The notes: generated from the letters alone by a model not told the origin. Positions 45,200-57,244 are shown, counted from the first letter of the stretch. The stretch is 64,000 bases of DNA from Pseudocercospora fijiensis CIRAD86 (GCF_000340215.1 NW_006921549.1:442001-506000); one strand, 5' to 3'. Translations and numbers: made by a program.

Positions 45200-48100
45200 C
45201 CTAGTCTATAGGCGGCTTCTAACTCTTTAGCTTCGGCGCTTGCGGGTTCTTATAATAATAGTTAGCGATTAGATTAGCTACGCTGTCTTTTAAGTTAATA
45301 TAAGGTTTAGTCGTAATAGCGCCGCCCTTCTAGCGAACGGTATACTTAACTCCCTTATATACTAGTCCCGTCTACGCGCTATCTAATACCTCCTCGACCT
45401 CCTAATACTCTTTAACGGTACTATTATCGGCCTCTACTAGATTACGCTCGGGTTCGTACTACTAGTTCGGAAAGGTATTAGCGGCGGTTATATTAGAGAG
45501 TCGTAGGAGCTTAGTATAGAAGACGTTATAGATACGTATACTACTCGGTAGCTCGAGGCGATATATATCGGTCGCGATAACTTTAACGACTTTATAGGGT
45601 CCTATAAACTTATAGTTAAGTTTCTTACTAAGGCGCTTAGTCTTAATGTTCCGTATGTCTAGCTAAACCTTATCGCCGACTTTATACTATCGAGCCGGTT
45701 TACTACCTTACGCCTCGCGCGTAGCCTAAATATAGGTAATCTAATTCGCATAATAGTTATAAATCTTCTTTATATACGCGGCGAAGTCGTTAGCAAGTCG
45801 CTTATTAAACTTCTATATAGAGGGTACGTACGTCTTAGTACTCGCTTGTGTGCCTGTATTCGGATGCCTGCCGATAGTAGTGTAGAAGGGTAAGATGCTA
45901 GTCGTAGCTAACTTGTAGTTATTTAAAGCAAACTCGTATAGATAGAGGTAATCGACCTAGTCGTCTTATATATAATTAACAAAGGCGCGAAGATACTACT
46001 CTATCTCTTTATTCGTTTCTTCCGACTAACTGTTAGTTATAGGGTAGAAGGCAGTAGACATCTTGCGCTTAGCTCCCTATCTCTCGCAAAGGGTCTTCTA
46101 GAAGCGGCTAGTCTACTACGTGCCTCTATCCGAGAAGATCTACTTAGGGAGGCTAGTATCCTTAAACACTCGCTATACTAGTGTCTAGGCAGATATATCG
46201 GGTTCTAAATCTACGACCGCTAGGAGATGTTTGCGCTTTATTAAGCGACAAGTTAGGGTAAGAATGTTCTTATATAGCATACCTTCGAAGTTATAGCTCC
46301 TAGGGAGCTAAACAACAAAGTTAATCGTAATAACACTATATACTCCGTTAGGAGGTAGCGGTTGTTTTAGCAGTCCTTAGTATCCTTTACGGGAAGATTT
46401 AATTCTCTTATAGATATAACAAACCTTTATATATTTAGCGACATCCGTATACATACCCGGCTAGTAGTAAGAGCGGGCTATTATATCGTAGGTAATCTCT
46501 CTACCTAGGTAACTAGCTAGAGTAGAGTCGTATATATCGGAAATTACTTCTCCTTGTAGGCTATTAATATCCGGTATATACGTATACCCTTAGATATAGA
46601 TTATATTGTCCTTAAGTTTATACTCGCTTAGGTTGAATCTCAAATCGCCGATACTATTAATATAGTATAGAAGGCGTTTTACCCCCTCCTTTAAAGCGGC
46701 TTTAATAACCTTAGTAAGCTTGTCCTTCGCGTACGCTACGGAGATTATTTCCTCGATAGAAGCCTTATTAGCTTCTAGAATAGCTAACGTATAGCGATAC
46801 TGTCTCTAAGCTATAGTAGCTAGTTCTACTAAGACCGTAGCTACTATAAGGGAAGATCGTAGATTCGTACTTTAGGTAACAGATTGTATAGCTTTAGTAA
46901 TACCTACTATCGATGCTTTACGTCTTTAGACGTATCTATATCTTAGTCTCGTCGAGAGAGGGCATTAGCTCGATTATTAAGCCTACTAGGGCGATACTCG
47001 ATCTAAAAGTTAAACGAGGATAGGAACTCGGACTAGCGCGCCTAACGGCGATTAAGTTGCTTAGTCGTTATAAAGTATTAGAGACCCCGATAATTAGTAA
47101 TTACTCGAGAAGGGTTGCTTATTAATTTAGGGCGCTATTCTTTAAAGGCGCGGACAATAGCTATAAGCTCTTTATCGTAAATCTCGTAATTGTATTTAGC
47201 AGGATTTATCTTATTAGAGTAGAAGGCAACTAGGTGTGTCTAGCTATCCTTGCTAACTTGCGAAAGCATACCTCTAGTATACGTATCGGAGGAGTTAGCC
47301 TCGACGACGTAAGGTTTAGTAGAGTTATAGTATATTAGCACTAGTACGGTAGTAAAGGCTTTCTTTAAAGCATTAAAGGCCTTCTAGTAGGCTTCTGTTT
47401 AAGTGAAGGGTTTTGCTAGTGTCTTTATAGCCTATTTCTTCTGTTTCTAACCTTTAGTTAGTTTAGTAAGAGGGTAGACGATTATCGAGAAGTTCTAGAT
47501 AAACCGCCTATAGAAATTAGCGAGGCCGAGGAACGAGAGCACCGCCTTTATATTCTTAGGCAGCTACTACTTAACAATAGCCTTAATCTTATTAGGATCT
47601 ATCTCTAAACCCTAACTAGCGATAATAATAATGCCGAGGTATTTAATATAGGTAACGAAGAACTTAGACTTGTTAATGTCTAGCGGTAGGCGTGCCTTTC
47701 GGAAGCATTCTAGAATCTTCTTTATATGTGCGACATATATAGTATAGCCGGCAGTATAGTCCTTACTAAAGATAATAGCGTTATGAAGGTATGCCGTAAC
47801 GATGTTATCTAAATACTATTTAAGTGCCTTGTTAATATACGCCTAAAAGACGCTCGGCGTATTAGAGAGACTAAAGGGTACAACTAGATACTCGTAGGTG
47901 CCGTAACGGGTTGTAAAGGCAGTCTTCTACTCGTCTCTAGCGCGAATACAAAGTTTATTAAAGGCGGCAATAACATTAAGTATAGTAAAGATCGTAGCCC
48001 TACTTATATTAGACATAATCTTACGTACTTAGGGTATCGGGTATCGGTTCCTAATAGTAATAGCGTTAATAGCTCGATAGTTAATACAAACTCGCAAGCT

Positions 48101-49080
48101 ACCGCCTAGCTTCTTAATAATAAGCATAGGTAATATAATACGAGAAGTAGATAGTCGGAGCTTACCTACTTTCCTACCGTTATAGACATACTTATATACC
48201 GCCTCTAGCTCCTGTCGACCTATCGGGTACAGGCGTACGTAAGGTAGTTTAGCGCTAGGCTTAAACTTAATAGCTATATCGGCATCGGGCCTATACGGCG
48301 GTAAGGTGTTAGCAACCTTCGGATCGAAATAGTCTTTATAATCCTTAAACTATTCGGGTAAGAGAGCGTCGATATCTAGGTCCGGCTTATCCTTTATAAA
48401 CTTCTCGAAGTCTATAGTAGTAATAGTATTTAATTTAATATCTACTATATTAATCGCTATTAGCTCGTCGGTGCTAGTAGGAAACTCCTAAATAAGGTAT
48501 CCCTTAGCTAGCTCTTCTTTAGTAAGGCTAATAGCCTCTTCTGCATCTATAGACGCTGTACTAAGGGGAGAATCCTTATTACCCTTCTTACAGGTCTCGT
48601 ATCGTAGGATTATAAGAGTGCTAGTATAGTAATTGTTATACTTAGGTCGGAAAGTTAACGTTATATCTCTCTAGCGGATCTCTAGGTCGTGCTTCTATAT
48701 CTAGTCTATTCTAAGGATTAGATCGCGATTGCCCGTATTAGTAATATAGAGATTACAGTTTTCGATGTAACTATTTAGGTCTAGGCGTATAGTAGTATAC
48801 TCGGTAGCGAGACCTATAGTGTTATTTGCTATAGTAAGACGCTAAGCGTTAGGTAAGAGTTTACGGTTTAGTATCTTCTTCGCGAAGTCTGTACTATAAA
48901 AGCTAGACTTAGCGCCTAGATTAATAAGGGCGCGCACTATAATATATATTCTATTAGCTATTATAATATAGCTATAGACGACGAAGTTCTTAGTACGTAA
49001 AGGAACGTTACTAGCTTCTATTACCGAGATTACGTTTATCGTAACTACCGAGTGTTTGCGTATAATAAGTAGCAAATTAC
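45200..49080 (-). pseudogene. pol of Ty3 element 2: protease-RT-RNase H-integrase-chromodomain
   Basis: A 77-codon open stretch (49075-48842) still encodes the protease, with ALINLGAKSSFYSTDFAKK, whose catalytic Asp is mutated to Asn. RT carries a YLDNIV catalytic box near 47825-47800, again Asp to Asn, followed by IIFSKDYTAGYT and LDINKS. The integrase zinc site at about 46530-46350 reads LASYLGREITYDIIARSYY then VCYICKRIK with His and Cys partly changed to Tyr. The GPY motif FIGPYKVVKVI is near 45590. The last domain (about 45420-45230: EVEEVLDSA, VKYTVR-stop-KGG, NLIANYYYKNP) is a chromodomain-like tail. Confidence 0.9.
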
Positions 49081-51600
49081 CTTCTTCGGCGAGTTCTTAG
49101 GATATAGGCGTAGAGAGTCGTAATCGATAGTAATTAGGCATAGGAAGATCGTTCGGCGAGGCCGGTCGTAGTAGGTCCCTACTAGACGCAATTAGTAAAG
49201 ACCTCTAAGCGCCGCGTCGTACGTTAGAGGTTACTCGTTTTCCGGGCCCTAAGTAAGCTGCTTTACGCTATTATTATTCTCTTTAATAGCAACTGCGCTT
49301 ACGTTAGTCTTCTAGAAGGGCTTTATCGGATAGGACGAGTACTACTTACTATAACCCGTCTACTTATAGGCAAAGCAAACCTCGACTTCCTTCTCCTTAG
49401 CTTTAGCTAAGTCTTCCTTAGTTAAAGTATAGTATATAATACTAGCCTTCTTAGTAGCGGCAATATTATATTCCTCCTTAATCTTCTCTTCTAAGCGCTG
49501 CTTACGCGGCTTACTAGGGTCCTTGCTACTAGTAGTAGCATTCTTCTACGTAGCCGGTGTAGTAGGATTCTTTAGTATAGTAGGCTTCTTAGCTATAAGG
49601 TCCTAAGCGCGATTAGGGATGTTATCTAGATTAACCTTAATCTACTAAAGGGCATCCTTTATATCGGTAAGGCTACTAAAAGAGCGGCCCGCGATCTGCC
49701 TACGTAGGTTAAACTTAACCTTCTCGCGTAGGAGAGCTATTGCCTCCTTATAGAGGTCTTCGGTCTTTATATAACTAAGGTAGATAACGTATCTATAGAA
49801 CTTCGTATAGAAGTTATCGAATATCTAGTTAGTAGACTAAGTTAGGTTACGTAGTGCCTATCGTCGCTAGCGCTTCTTATAGTAAGTGCTATATCTACTG
49901 TTCTCTAGAGTGTCGATCGGATTACGCTAAGTCTTAAAGGTGCCTACGTTCTTATATAGAAGAAGGAGTAAGCGGGTATTACCGGTAGTACGATTGTATA
50001 TAATAGTAAGTAATTCGTCCGTATCGCGGACCTTTAATTCGAAAAGTATATACTACTTAACGAGGTCCTTCTATTCTTCGAAGTCTACCTTGTCTACCTT
50101 CTTATTACTAGAGTACTTCGGTAGGAGGTTATAAGGGTTCTTCCGGTTAGTAGTATAAGTATAAGTCTATAGTGTATTCGGAGCGCTTATAGAACGAGCT
50201 ATATTAGGAGCGACGGTTCTAATAGGGCTAGCGGCGCTAGGCTCCTTAAGAGGCATACGCTAAGTACGCTTATTAAGTAGGATAGAGTCTGTAACTCCTC
50301 TAAAACCTACGGTCGGCGATCCTAGCCGCGAAGCGGGTAGCGTCGGCTATTTCTTTATATCGAGTAGCTAGCGTAATCGTAATAGCTTAGGTATCGAAGC
50401 TTCCTTAGCTAGGCGGGTAGCGTTAAGTTTATCGATACGTGCCTTAGTTAGTCTACCGCTACCGGGCGTCTTCGGTATACTAGTCTTAAACTAGGTATCG
50501 TAGTAGGTTAGGGTATACTTCCTAGTAAAGACTACTAAGTCGTATACCTAAGCCTCTAAGTCCTTACGCTTATTGCCTAGGTCCTATATACGGGTCTATA
50601 GCGACTTAATCTCCTCGACGGCTTCCTTACCTTCTTTCTTAAGCTCAGTAATACGCGCGGCTTAATAAAGGTTAGTACCTCTAGTCTCGAGGGCTTCTTT
50701 AGCCTCCTTATTCTCTGCCTCTAAGCGCTTATTATCGTCTTCGAGACGCTCGGTCTCTTCCTCGAGCTTAGTAATACGGGCCTTAGTATCGTTTAAGGAA
50801 ATCTTAACGGCCTTACGCTTCTCGCGTTAGTTAATAGCGAAGTCCTTATTATAGTTAAATAAAAGCTTCTATTCGTCGAGTATGTCTATCTACTCGTCCT
50901 TATATAGAGTAACTAATAAAACTAGCTCCCTAGTATCCTTTACCTTAAAGTAGCTTAAATCGTACGCGCGCTAGTAATTATACTCTTAATCGCTATCGCC
51001 TATTCGTTCGATCGAAACGAAAGCGGTAAGAGTAAGCGTATCTCCCTTTTATATAGCGGTACCCTACCTACTATCTCTAGTAACGCGGCGGTTATATTCC
51101 GCCTATAATTCCTTTCGCTACCTAGCTATCTAAGCGACGCGCTTACGCTCCTACTCTTACTAGATACTAGCTAGAGTCTCTTAGGAGGGACTACTAAGAC
51201 CTCTAAAAGGGTTCTAAGATAGTTATCCTCCTACTCCGCTATACTACCTAAAAATGCCGCCCTCTATATCGAGGAAGGTGTCTTCGAGTCTGCCGTCTAC
51301 TTCGTATAGGGCGGGTACTCCGTTCGGGTTTAGTATAGGAATAATTAGTCTTCCTCGATTGCTACCTACGTATAACTGCTTAGTAAAGTAGTCGGGCTTC
51401 TATATTAGAAATAGGATTCCCCGATTGTCGGTCGGGCTCGTTATACGCTTTCTCCTAAGTACGATACGCGAAGGGTAAGTCGAGAGTAGTATCGGCTCGT
51501 CGTATACTACTACGAAGGTACTAGTTATCGTAAATAAAGAGTTAATCTAGTCGAGCTAATATTCTAGCGGCTACTTAGCGCTTCGGTATTCTAAGTAGCG
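49080..51600 (-). pseudogene. gag of Ty3 element 2
   Basis: Minus-strand frame with a long charged coiled-coil-like region (about 50880-50500, rich in Lys, Glu and Leu). A degenerate zinc knuckle near 49385-49330 reads C-F-A-Y-K-stop-T-G-Y-S, where Cys and His have become Tyr. RIP stops throughout. The start is not determinable. The + strand ORF at 49940-50134 is antisense shadow. Confidence 0.75.
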
Positions 51601-51647
51601 TACGGCGGTCGCTAAATAGCTTCTAAGCTTCTAAGGGTAGTAAGTAA

Positions 51648-51813
51648 TAACAAGGGGCGGAAGTATATAGGTACGTTTAATATCGAGTACTTGCTACGAA
51701 GAGCCTAAGTCTAAGAAGCAACGCGAGTTAAAGTACGCGAAGCCGATAACTAAGCTATAACTATATATACTAAGCCTTATATAAATAGGGTCTAGAGAGG
51801 TTACCCCGTAACA
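51648..51813 (-). repeat. 5' LTR of Ty3 element 2
   Basis: 166 bp, ending CCCCGTAACA on the + strand (sense start TGTTACGGGG), followed by the target duplication ATAGC. Confidence 0.95.
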
Positions 51814-51929
51814 ATAGCGCCGTATAATAGCGGCTTATTTCGTATATAGAAAAGCTTATAGATAATACTACGAATATCCTTCCTACTAGAATATCTATCC
51901 TACCTAGTACTATCTCGAATATAGACATG

Positions 51930-52615
51930 CTAGCCTTTTAGAATCTAATCGAGTGCTTTAAAATCCTTATCTATAGTCGTAATACGCTTCGCGTAGATAG
52001 CTATAAGGTTAACCGCTAAAATAGAATTAGTATAGTTCGAAAAGAGGTAGAAGAGAAATATATATTCGAAGATACGAACTAGGGGGGCTTCTATAGCCTC
52101 TTAAAGGGCGTCTAGCGCGGAAGCTTAGAAGCGAAGGTCTAGTATATAATACTAGGCAATTTCGCGAATAAGTCGTCGGAAAGGAGCTTTATAGAGTAGG
52201 AGAGTAGAACCCTTCTAATACTTCCGAATCTTACGGAGGGCTACGGCTAAAGAAGGATTAGTAAAAAGATAGCAAGAATGCCGGCTACGCTACCGGGCCC
52301 CGGCTACGCTACCGGCTACGCTACTAGCTATAAATAGGACTTACTTCCTAGGCGCTATCGACGCTTCGTACGATTATTACTACTAGTAGTAGAAGCGCTA
52401 GTCGTCGTCTTACGTAGAGCCTTGCCCGCCGTCGTCTTACGCGGAGCCTTACTCGCGACGCCCTTTCTAGTACTAGAGCTAGCGGCAGTAGTAGCAGCCT
52501 TCTTGCGTTAATATACTATACTCGTTCTACTATTTCCGGTCTTATTACGACCCGTAGAAGTAGTAGATTCCTTCTTACGAGGCGTCGTAACTTAGTTAAG
52601 TAGACTTAGTATTAT
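51930..52615 (-). pseudogene. Histone H3-like gene A (H3-A), copy III
   Basis: 686 bp, the same length as copy II with only a few base differences. It has the same basic tail, same intron with GCCGG units, and same Gln-to-stop pattern in VALRKIRKY, IREIA, DLRF and the helix 2 motif. Start ATA in place of ATG. Confidence 0.92.
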
Positions 52616-53147
52616 AAAAGTCGTCGAATTAAGGAAAAAAGTGCGTTACGAAGGTATATAAAGGCGCGCGCGGAGCGAGGGTATTATAGAGGTAGTATAT
52701 ATAGAGCGTAGAGATATAGGTATCGATACGAAGGTTAAATATAGCGAGAGAGGTAGTATCGCGGTATCGCTAGGCAATAGAGTAAGCGTCGCGTATGCCT
52801 ATATTATAGTAATATTAGAGTAAGGAAAGAAGGTAGATAAGGCTAAAAAAGGCAGGTACGGCGAACTTTAAAATATAGCCGGTATATATAGCCGGTATAG
52901 TAATAGGCGAAAGCCTCCTTTTAATAAATAGCCGGCGTAATAATAGTATCCTACTATAGTATAGATATTCTTTAGTAATTCCCTTACTAGCTATAGTAAT
53001 CTTATAAGTAACCTAGGCCTATTACTAGGAAATATAAGAAATATTAGGTAGGCTATACTAAACAAGCTAGTTATTTAGTAGGAAAAGGCCTACTACTATC
53101 TCTATATACCGGCTACGAGTGCCGGCTATCGCTCTAAATTCAACTCT

Positions 53148-53860
53148 ACCCTATCTCGGAGGCTAAGGTACCGAGCGGAAACCCTATAGCTTATATTTAC
53201 TCGGTTGTCGCGGAGCGCTTATAGGTAAGGTATTAGAAAAGAGTATAAAAAGTACGAGAAGAGTATCCTAGGATATAGGTCGTAAGTAAATAAGAGTAGT
53301 ACGCCTAGTTATTTATATAGTACGTTACTCTAAATAACTAGGAGCCTATATTATCTTATACTTCGCTTATAAGACCTCGACTCTACTAGTATACTATCGA
53401 TCTCCTCCTCGGTCGCGAGTACGCTATCTTAATTCTTCTTCGAGTTGCCGGACTTAGTACGTATCTATCGCTATACAATAGCGCTACGTATTATAGAGAA
53501 TTAACTCCGCCGTATCTCGAAGGCTAAGGTACCGAGCGGAAATCCTATAGCTTATATTTACTCGGTTATCGCGGAGCGATTATAGGTAAGGTATTAGAAA
53601 AGAGTATAAAAAGTACGAGAAGAGTATCGTAGGATATAGGTCGCAAGTAAATAAAAGTAGTACGCCTAGTTATTTATATCGTACGTTACTCTAAATAGCT
53701 AGGAGCCTATATTATCTCGTACTTCGCTTATAAGATCTCGACTCTACTATTATACTATCGATCTCCTCCTCGATCGCTAATACGCTATCCCAATTCTTCT
53801 TTAAGTTGCCGGACTTAGTATATATCTATCGCTATATAATAGCGCTACGTATTATAGAGA
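53148..53860 (+). repeat. 353-bp tandem duplication, copy III
   Basis: Two units as in copy II (17985-18690). They differ from it by scattered transitions. Confidence 0.85.
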
Positions 53861-54125
53861 ATCTCTCGTTAAAGTTTCTCTTTCGTAGGCTTACTATCTA
53901 CTTCGTAGTATAGAGGATTAAAGTACTAATACTAAAGAATCTCTTTATAGTTAGGATACTAGGGCTCCTTATAACCTTTATATTTTAGGTCTAAATAGAG
54001 ACGTATTATAAACGTTCTATCGCCCTTTCGCTTACTATCCGCTAGGTTGCAATATACGAAGAAACTAATCTAAATATAGCTCGTCTCTATAATAGCCGGG
54101 TAAATATAGAGCGCTAGGTTTCTAC
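53500..54125 (-). pseudogene. Unrecognised ORF downstream of H3-B, copy III
   Basis: Counterpart of 18290-18965 in the same frame. Several additional TAG/TAA and Gly/Arg changes are seen. Possible C-terminal extension of H3-B; unidentified. Confidence 0.4.
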
Positions 54126-54252
54126 TTCGTACCTTAGATTTAGGGACGGCGCGGAGATAAAATTAGAAATATAGCCGGTACCTATAGCCGGTAAAAGGAT
54201 ACGAAAATAGGCCTCCTCCTAGGTTAATCTAACGACTAAATACAATTTCTAA

Positions 54253-55043
54253 CTAATCCGCTATAAACCGACGCCGAATTTTAGCTAGAAGCTATATACC
54301 TTTATTTTAAAGAATAACCCGCTTCGTATAGATAGTAAGTAGGTTTAAAAGCTTAAGCTCGGTTACGAGAAATGCCTCCGTAGCTTCCTAAAGAGTACTA
54401 ATCGCTTTAGCCGTAACTCGTACACTAAACCGAAAGTCTAATATAATTTTTCGGACGAGTCGCTAGAAGGGAGTCTTAGGGATTAAAAGCTCGGTCCCTC
54501 TTTTATTTTAGAAAAGCCGGATCTAGCGAAAGGTAATAGTACCTAGTTTAAAGCGCCGCTTCTTTATCGTCGAGTCCTACCTTATTCCCTTTTTTTTAAT
54601 AGAAAGATAATTTTTCTTCGTAATAGCCTTCGTCCGTCTATTCTTTTTAGCCTTCTCCTATCTACCTAAAGCCTTCTTAGTTTTTAGTACTATTTTCCGA
54701 GGAACCCCTTTCCTTCGTATATACTATAGAGAGTCTTACTCATCCGATATCTCGTTCTCGCTACGGTCTCCCTATACCTAGCTTACTTTACCCTTACCTT
54801 TTAGGCTCTAAAGATATTTATCTACGTATTTAGGCGACGAGGGTATATCGGTAGGACCTAGAAAATTAATAAGCCTATAATCGTAAGGAGATATTTATAC
54901 TTCTTACCTTCTAGAATAAATAGTCTTCTATTAAACCGCCTTAGTAGGTTATCGTTAGATTCGTATAAAGGATAGTCGCTTAAGGAAAGGGAGGTAGCCG
55001 GCTTAGGAAGGCCCGAAAAGCCGAATCCTTAAGGTGTATTTAT
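54253..55043 (-). pseudogene. Histone H3-like gene B (H3-B), copy III, uninterrupted
   Basis: Exon 1 (55043-54908) starts at ATA (mutated ATG) followed by NTP-stop-GFG, then SYYPLFES and RRFNRRLFILEG. A 50-nt intron (54907-54858, GTAAGA ... TTAATTTTCTAG) joins GAA-G to GT-CCT. Exon 2 holds the Lys-rich tail and the H3 fold: FKLGTIT, TELLIPKTPF-stop-RLVRK, VTAKAIS and the helix 2/3 region to 54253. The LINE target site TTCTAGAATAAATA is intact here, which proves that the copy II interruption is an insertion. Length 791 bp. Confidence 0.9.
54858..54907 (-). other. Predicted 50-nt intron in H3-B
   Basis: Donor GTAAGA, acceptor TTCTAG, with TTATTAAT as a RIP-altered branch site. Splicing joins the frame of the N-terminal exon to the H3 frame. 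In copy II the same intron lies at 19687-19736, immediately beside the LINE insertion site. Confidence 0.7.
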
Positions 55044-55205
55044 CTTTAAGAATATAGGGAAAGGGAAGAAGGAGAGGAAGAGCGAATAGAGAATTAGAAA
55101 TAGTCCGTAGGTAAGCAAAATAGGTTACTATAGTAACTAGTCTATTTAGGTCCTAGGAATTCGGAATATATTAAAGATATATACCGGCTATATACGCCGG
55201 CTACG

Positions 55206-55834
55206 TTACCTTCTATATAAACGCTTCGTCTCCTTAAAGCTACTCTAAGTCTATATACGTTTCCGCTTCTCGACCCGATATCGCCTTCTACCTCTACCTT
55301 CTTCCTCTTTATTATCGCTAATTAGGATTTCGCTTAGACTAAATTTTGTATTCTCTTCGCGCTCCTAGGTTTCTTCGATCTTAAGGTTTTCTAATTCCTC
55401 GATTAAGTCCTTTAGTATAATCTTTAGTATCCTACCTTAGCGACTCTAGTAGAGAAGATAGTATCGGAATATTATAATAGATTCGAAGGTAGTAGGCGAG
55501 TATATTCGATTAAAGCGGCCCTAGTAACGAGCGATACTAAAAGACCTCTTATAGCCTATACCTACGCTCGGTATAGCGAGGACGTCCTAAGCGACCGACG
55601 CTATCGTTAGAAACTTAGGCTCTAACCGCTACTATATAGCGAGAATATCGTCTCCGAATTCGTCTAGAAGACCGGTAAGATCTAGAGATTATTAGCCCTC
55701 TTTCCGAGCCTACGGGTTTAGTACGTACCCGCGCGCCGATAGAGATCGAACTCTTCTTTATTTACTTTAGTAGTTACTTCTTCTTCTACCTCTACTTCCT
55801 ATCTACGAAATAGGTATAATATCGGAGCCTTCTA
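55206..55834 (-). pseudogene. hAT transposase C-terminal fragment, copy III
   Basis: Holds the dimerisation domain (about 55650-55450: VGIGYKRSFSIA-type motif) and the tail to TAA at 55206. Truncated at 55834 by the junction with copy IV, so this copy could never have supplied transposase. Confidence 0.85.
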
Positions 55835-55837
55835 AAT

Positions 55838-56358
55838 CGCGAGTAAGGCTCCGCGTAAGATAACGGCGGGCAAGGCTCTACGTAAGACGACGACTAGCGC
55901 TTCTACTACTAGTAGCAATAATCGTACGAAGCGTCGATAGCGCCTAGGAAGTAAGTCCTATTTATAGCCGGTAGCGTAGCCGGTAGCGTAGCCGGTAGCG
56001 TAGCCGGCATTCTTACTATCTTTTTACTAATCCTTCTTTAGCCGTAGCCCTCCGTAAGATTCGAAAGTATTAGAAGAGTTCTAATCTCCCAATCCGTAAA
56101 GCTCCTTTCTAACGACTTATTCGCGAAATTGCCTAGAATTATAGAACGGACCTTCGCTTCTAAGCCTCCGCGATAGGCGCCCTTTAAGAGGCTATAGAAG
56201 CCTACGTATTTCGTATCTTCGAATATATATTTCTCTTCTACCTCTTTTCGGACTATACTAATACTATTTTAGCGGTCAACCTTATAGCTGTCTACGCGAA
56301 GCGTATAACGATTATAGACAAGGATTTCAAAGCACTCGATTAGATTCTAAAAGGCTAG
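55838..56358 (+). pseudogene. Histone H3-like gene A (H3-A), copy IV, 5' truncated
   Basis: It lacks the first part of the tail. It then has SKAPRKITAGKALRK, the GCCGG-containing intron (GTAAGTCC at about 55949), and VALRKIRKY-stop-KSSNLPIRKAPF-stop-RLIREIA-like sequence with the same Gln-type stops. After a probable intron come the AVNLIAVYAKRITI-type motif and the stop at 56358. Confidence 0.88.
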
Positions 56359-56646
56359 AATATCTATATTCGAGATAGTGCTAGGTAGGATAGATATTCT
56401 AGTAGGAAGGATGTTCGTAGTATCGTCTATAAGCTTTTCTATATACGAAATAAGCCGCTATTATACGGCGCTATATACCGCGCTCTAAATACTCTCTAAG
56501 CATATATATAGTATAGTATACTTTATTAGCCGTACGGAATAGAAGTCTTCGAAAATCCCGTTAGTACTAAGGAGTTAAAAGGCCGGCTACGCTGCCGGCT
56601 ACGCTGCTAGCTACGCTACTAGGGTTTTTAAAGAACTAAAAGAAAT

Positions 56647-56763
56647 ACAAAAGATCAAATCGCCGATCTACTAACTAAGGCACTATCGGCACCTATATTT
56701 ACTAGACTAAAGGATTTATTAGGCCTATAAGGACTTAAGCTATCGTCCAGAATCGAAACTGTT
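56647..56763 (+). pseudogene. Ty1/copia RNase H C-terminal fragment
   Basis: TKDQIADLLTKALSAPIFTR then LKDLLGL-stop-GLKLSSRIETV is the conserved end of copia RNase H. Only one stop (CAA or CAG to TAA) is present and CpA is retained. Joined tail to tail with the RT fragment on the other strand. Confidence 0.85.
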
Positions 56764-56769
56764 ATATCC

Positions 56770-57152
56770 TACTATTCTATTTCCTAATTAAAATAAGCCG
56801 CTAAGTAGAATAACGATCGCCAAGTTTCGGGCCTTGCCGTTTAGCTAAAGGTTTGATCGTAATCAATCCCTTTTACTTAGTTATACCCTTTTACTACCTA
56901 TCGGGATTTATGTTTTACTACCTCGCCTTTCTCGTTTAATTTTGATTTATAAATGAAGCGTCCTTTTAGCGCTTTTCGGTCCGGCGGTAGTTCTACTAGT
57001 TCCTAGGTGTTTTGAGCTTGTAGATCGGTAATTTCTTTAAGCATAGACTCTTTCCACTTCTCGGAATTAGGACTATTAATAGCATCTTTATACGTATCCG
57101 GATCGGTAATATTATCGTCCGCTAAGTACGCTATTTCGTCGTTATTTCTAAG
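56770..57152 (-). pseudogene. Ty1/copia reverse transcriptase N-terminal fragment
   Basis: Reading leftward: DPDTYKDAINSPNSEKWKES, EITDLQAQNT-stop-ELVELPP, GRFIYKSKLNEKGEVVKHKS, GIDYDQTFS and RPETWRSLFYLAAYFN. These are the classic opening motifs of copia RT. Few RIP stops, with TG/CA dinucleotides kept, unlike the surrounding hAT copy. Confidence 0.88.
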
Positions 57153-57244
57153 ACATTCCGGTTAATTTGTATTAGTTTGGATTTTGATAAAAAGAAAATA
57201 GGGAAAAATAAAGAAGGTTGAAGAACCTAATACTTATAGTTATA

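Larger units (their letters stand above)
44529..51813 (-). mobile_element. Ty3/gypsy chromovirus 2 (complete, 7285 bp, RIP-degraded)
   Basis: LTRs of 166 bp lie at 44529-44694 (3') and 51648-51813 (5'), with target duplication ATAGC at 44524-44528 and 51814-51818. In sense orientation the LTR starts TGTTACGGGG. A polypurine tract GAAAGGGGGGTAA (44707-44695) directly precedes the 3' LTR. Gag, protease, RT, RNase H, integrase with H2C2 zinc site, GPY region and chromodomain are in order. It is a different family from element 1 by LTR and sequence. It inserted 3' of H3-A in copy III. Confidence 0.95.
43383..55834 (-). mobile_element. hAT-type transposon copy III (right part lost)
   Basis: The left terminal repeat TAGACCCCG is at 43383. 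ORF-C, H3-A, the 353-bp duplication, H3-B and the C-terminal end of the transposase follow in the same order as copy II. The LINE is absent from H3-B and the solo LTR is absent. At 55834 the sequence, which corresponds to copy II position 25573, switches abruptly to H3-A in the opposite direction (copy IV). Ty3 element 2 is inserted at 44529-51813. The outside octamer is AGTTTAAG. Confidence 0.85.

Noticed and set aside
49940..50134. 64-codon + strand frame
   Set aside because: Antisense to gag of Ty3 element 2.
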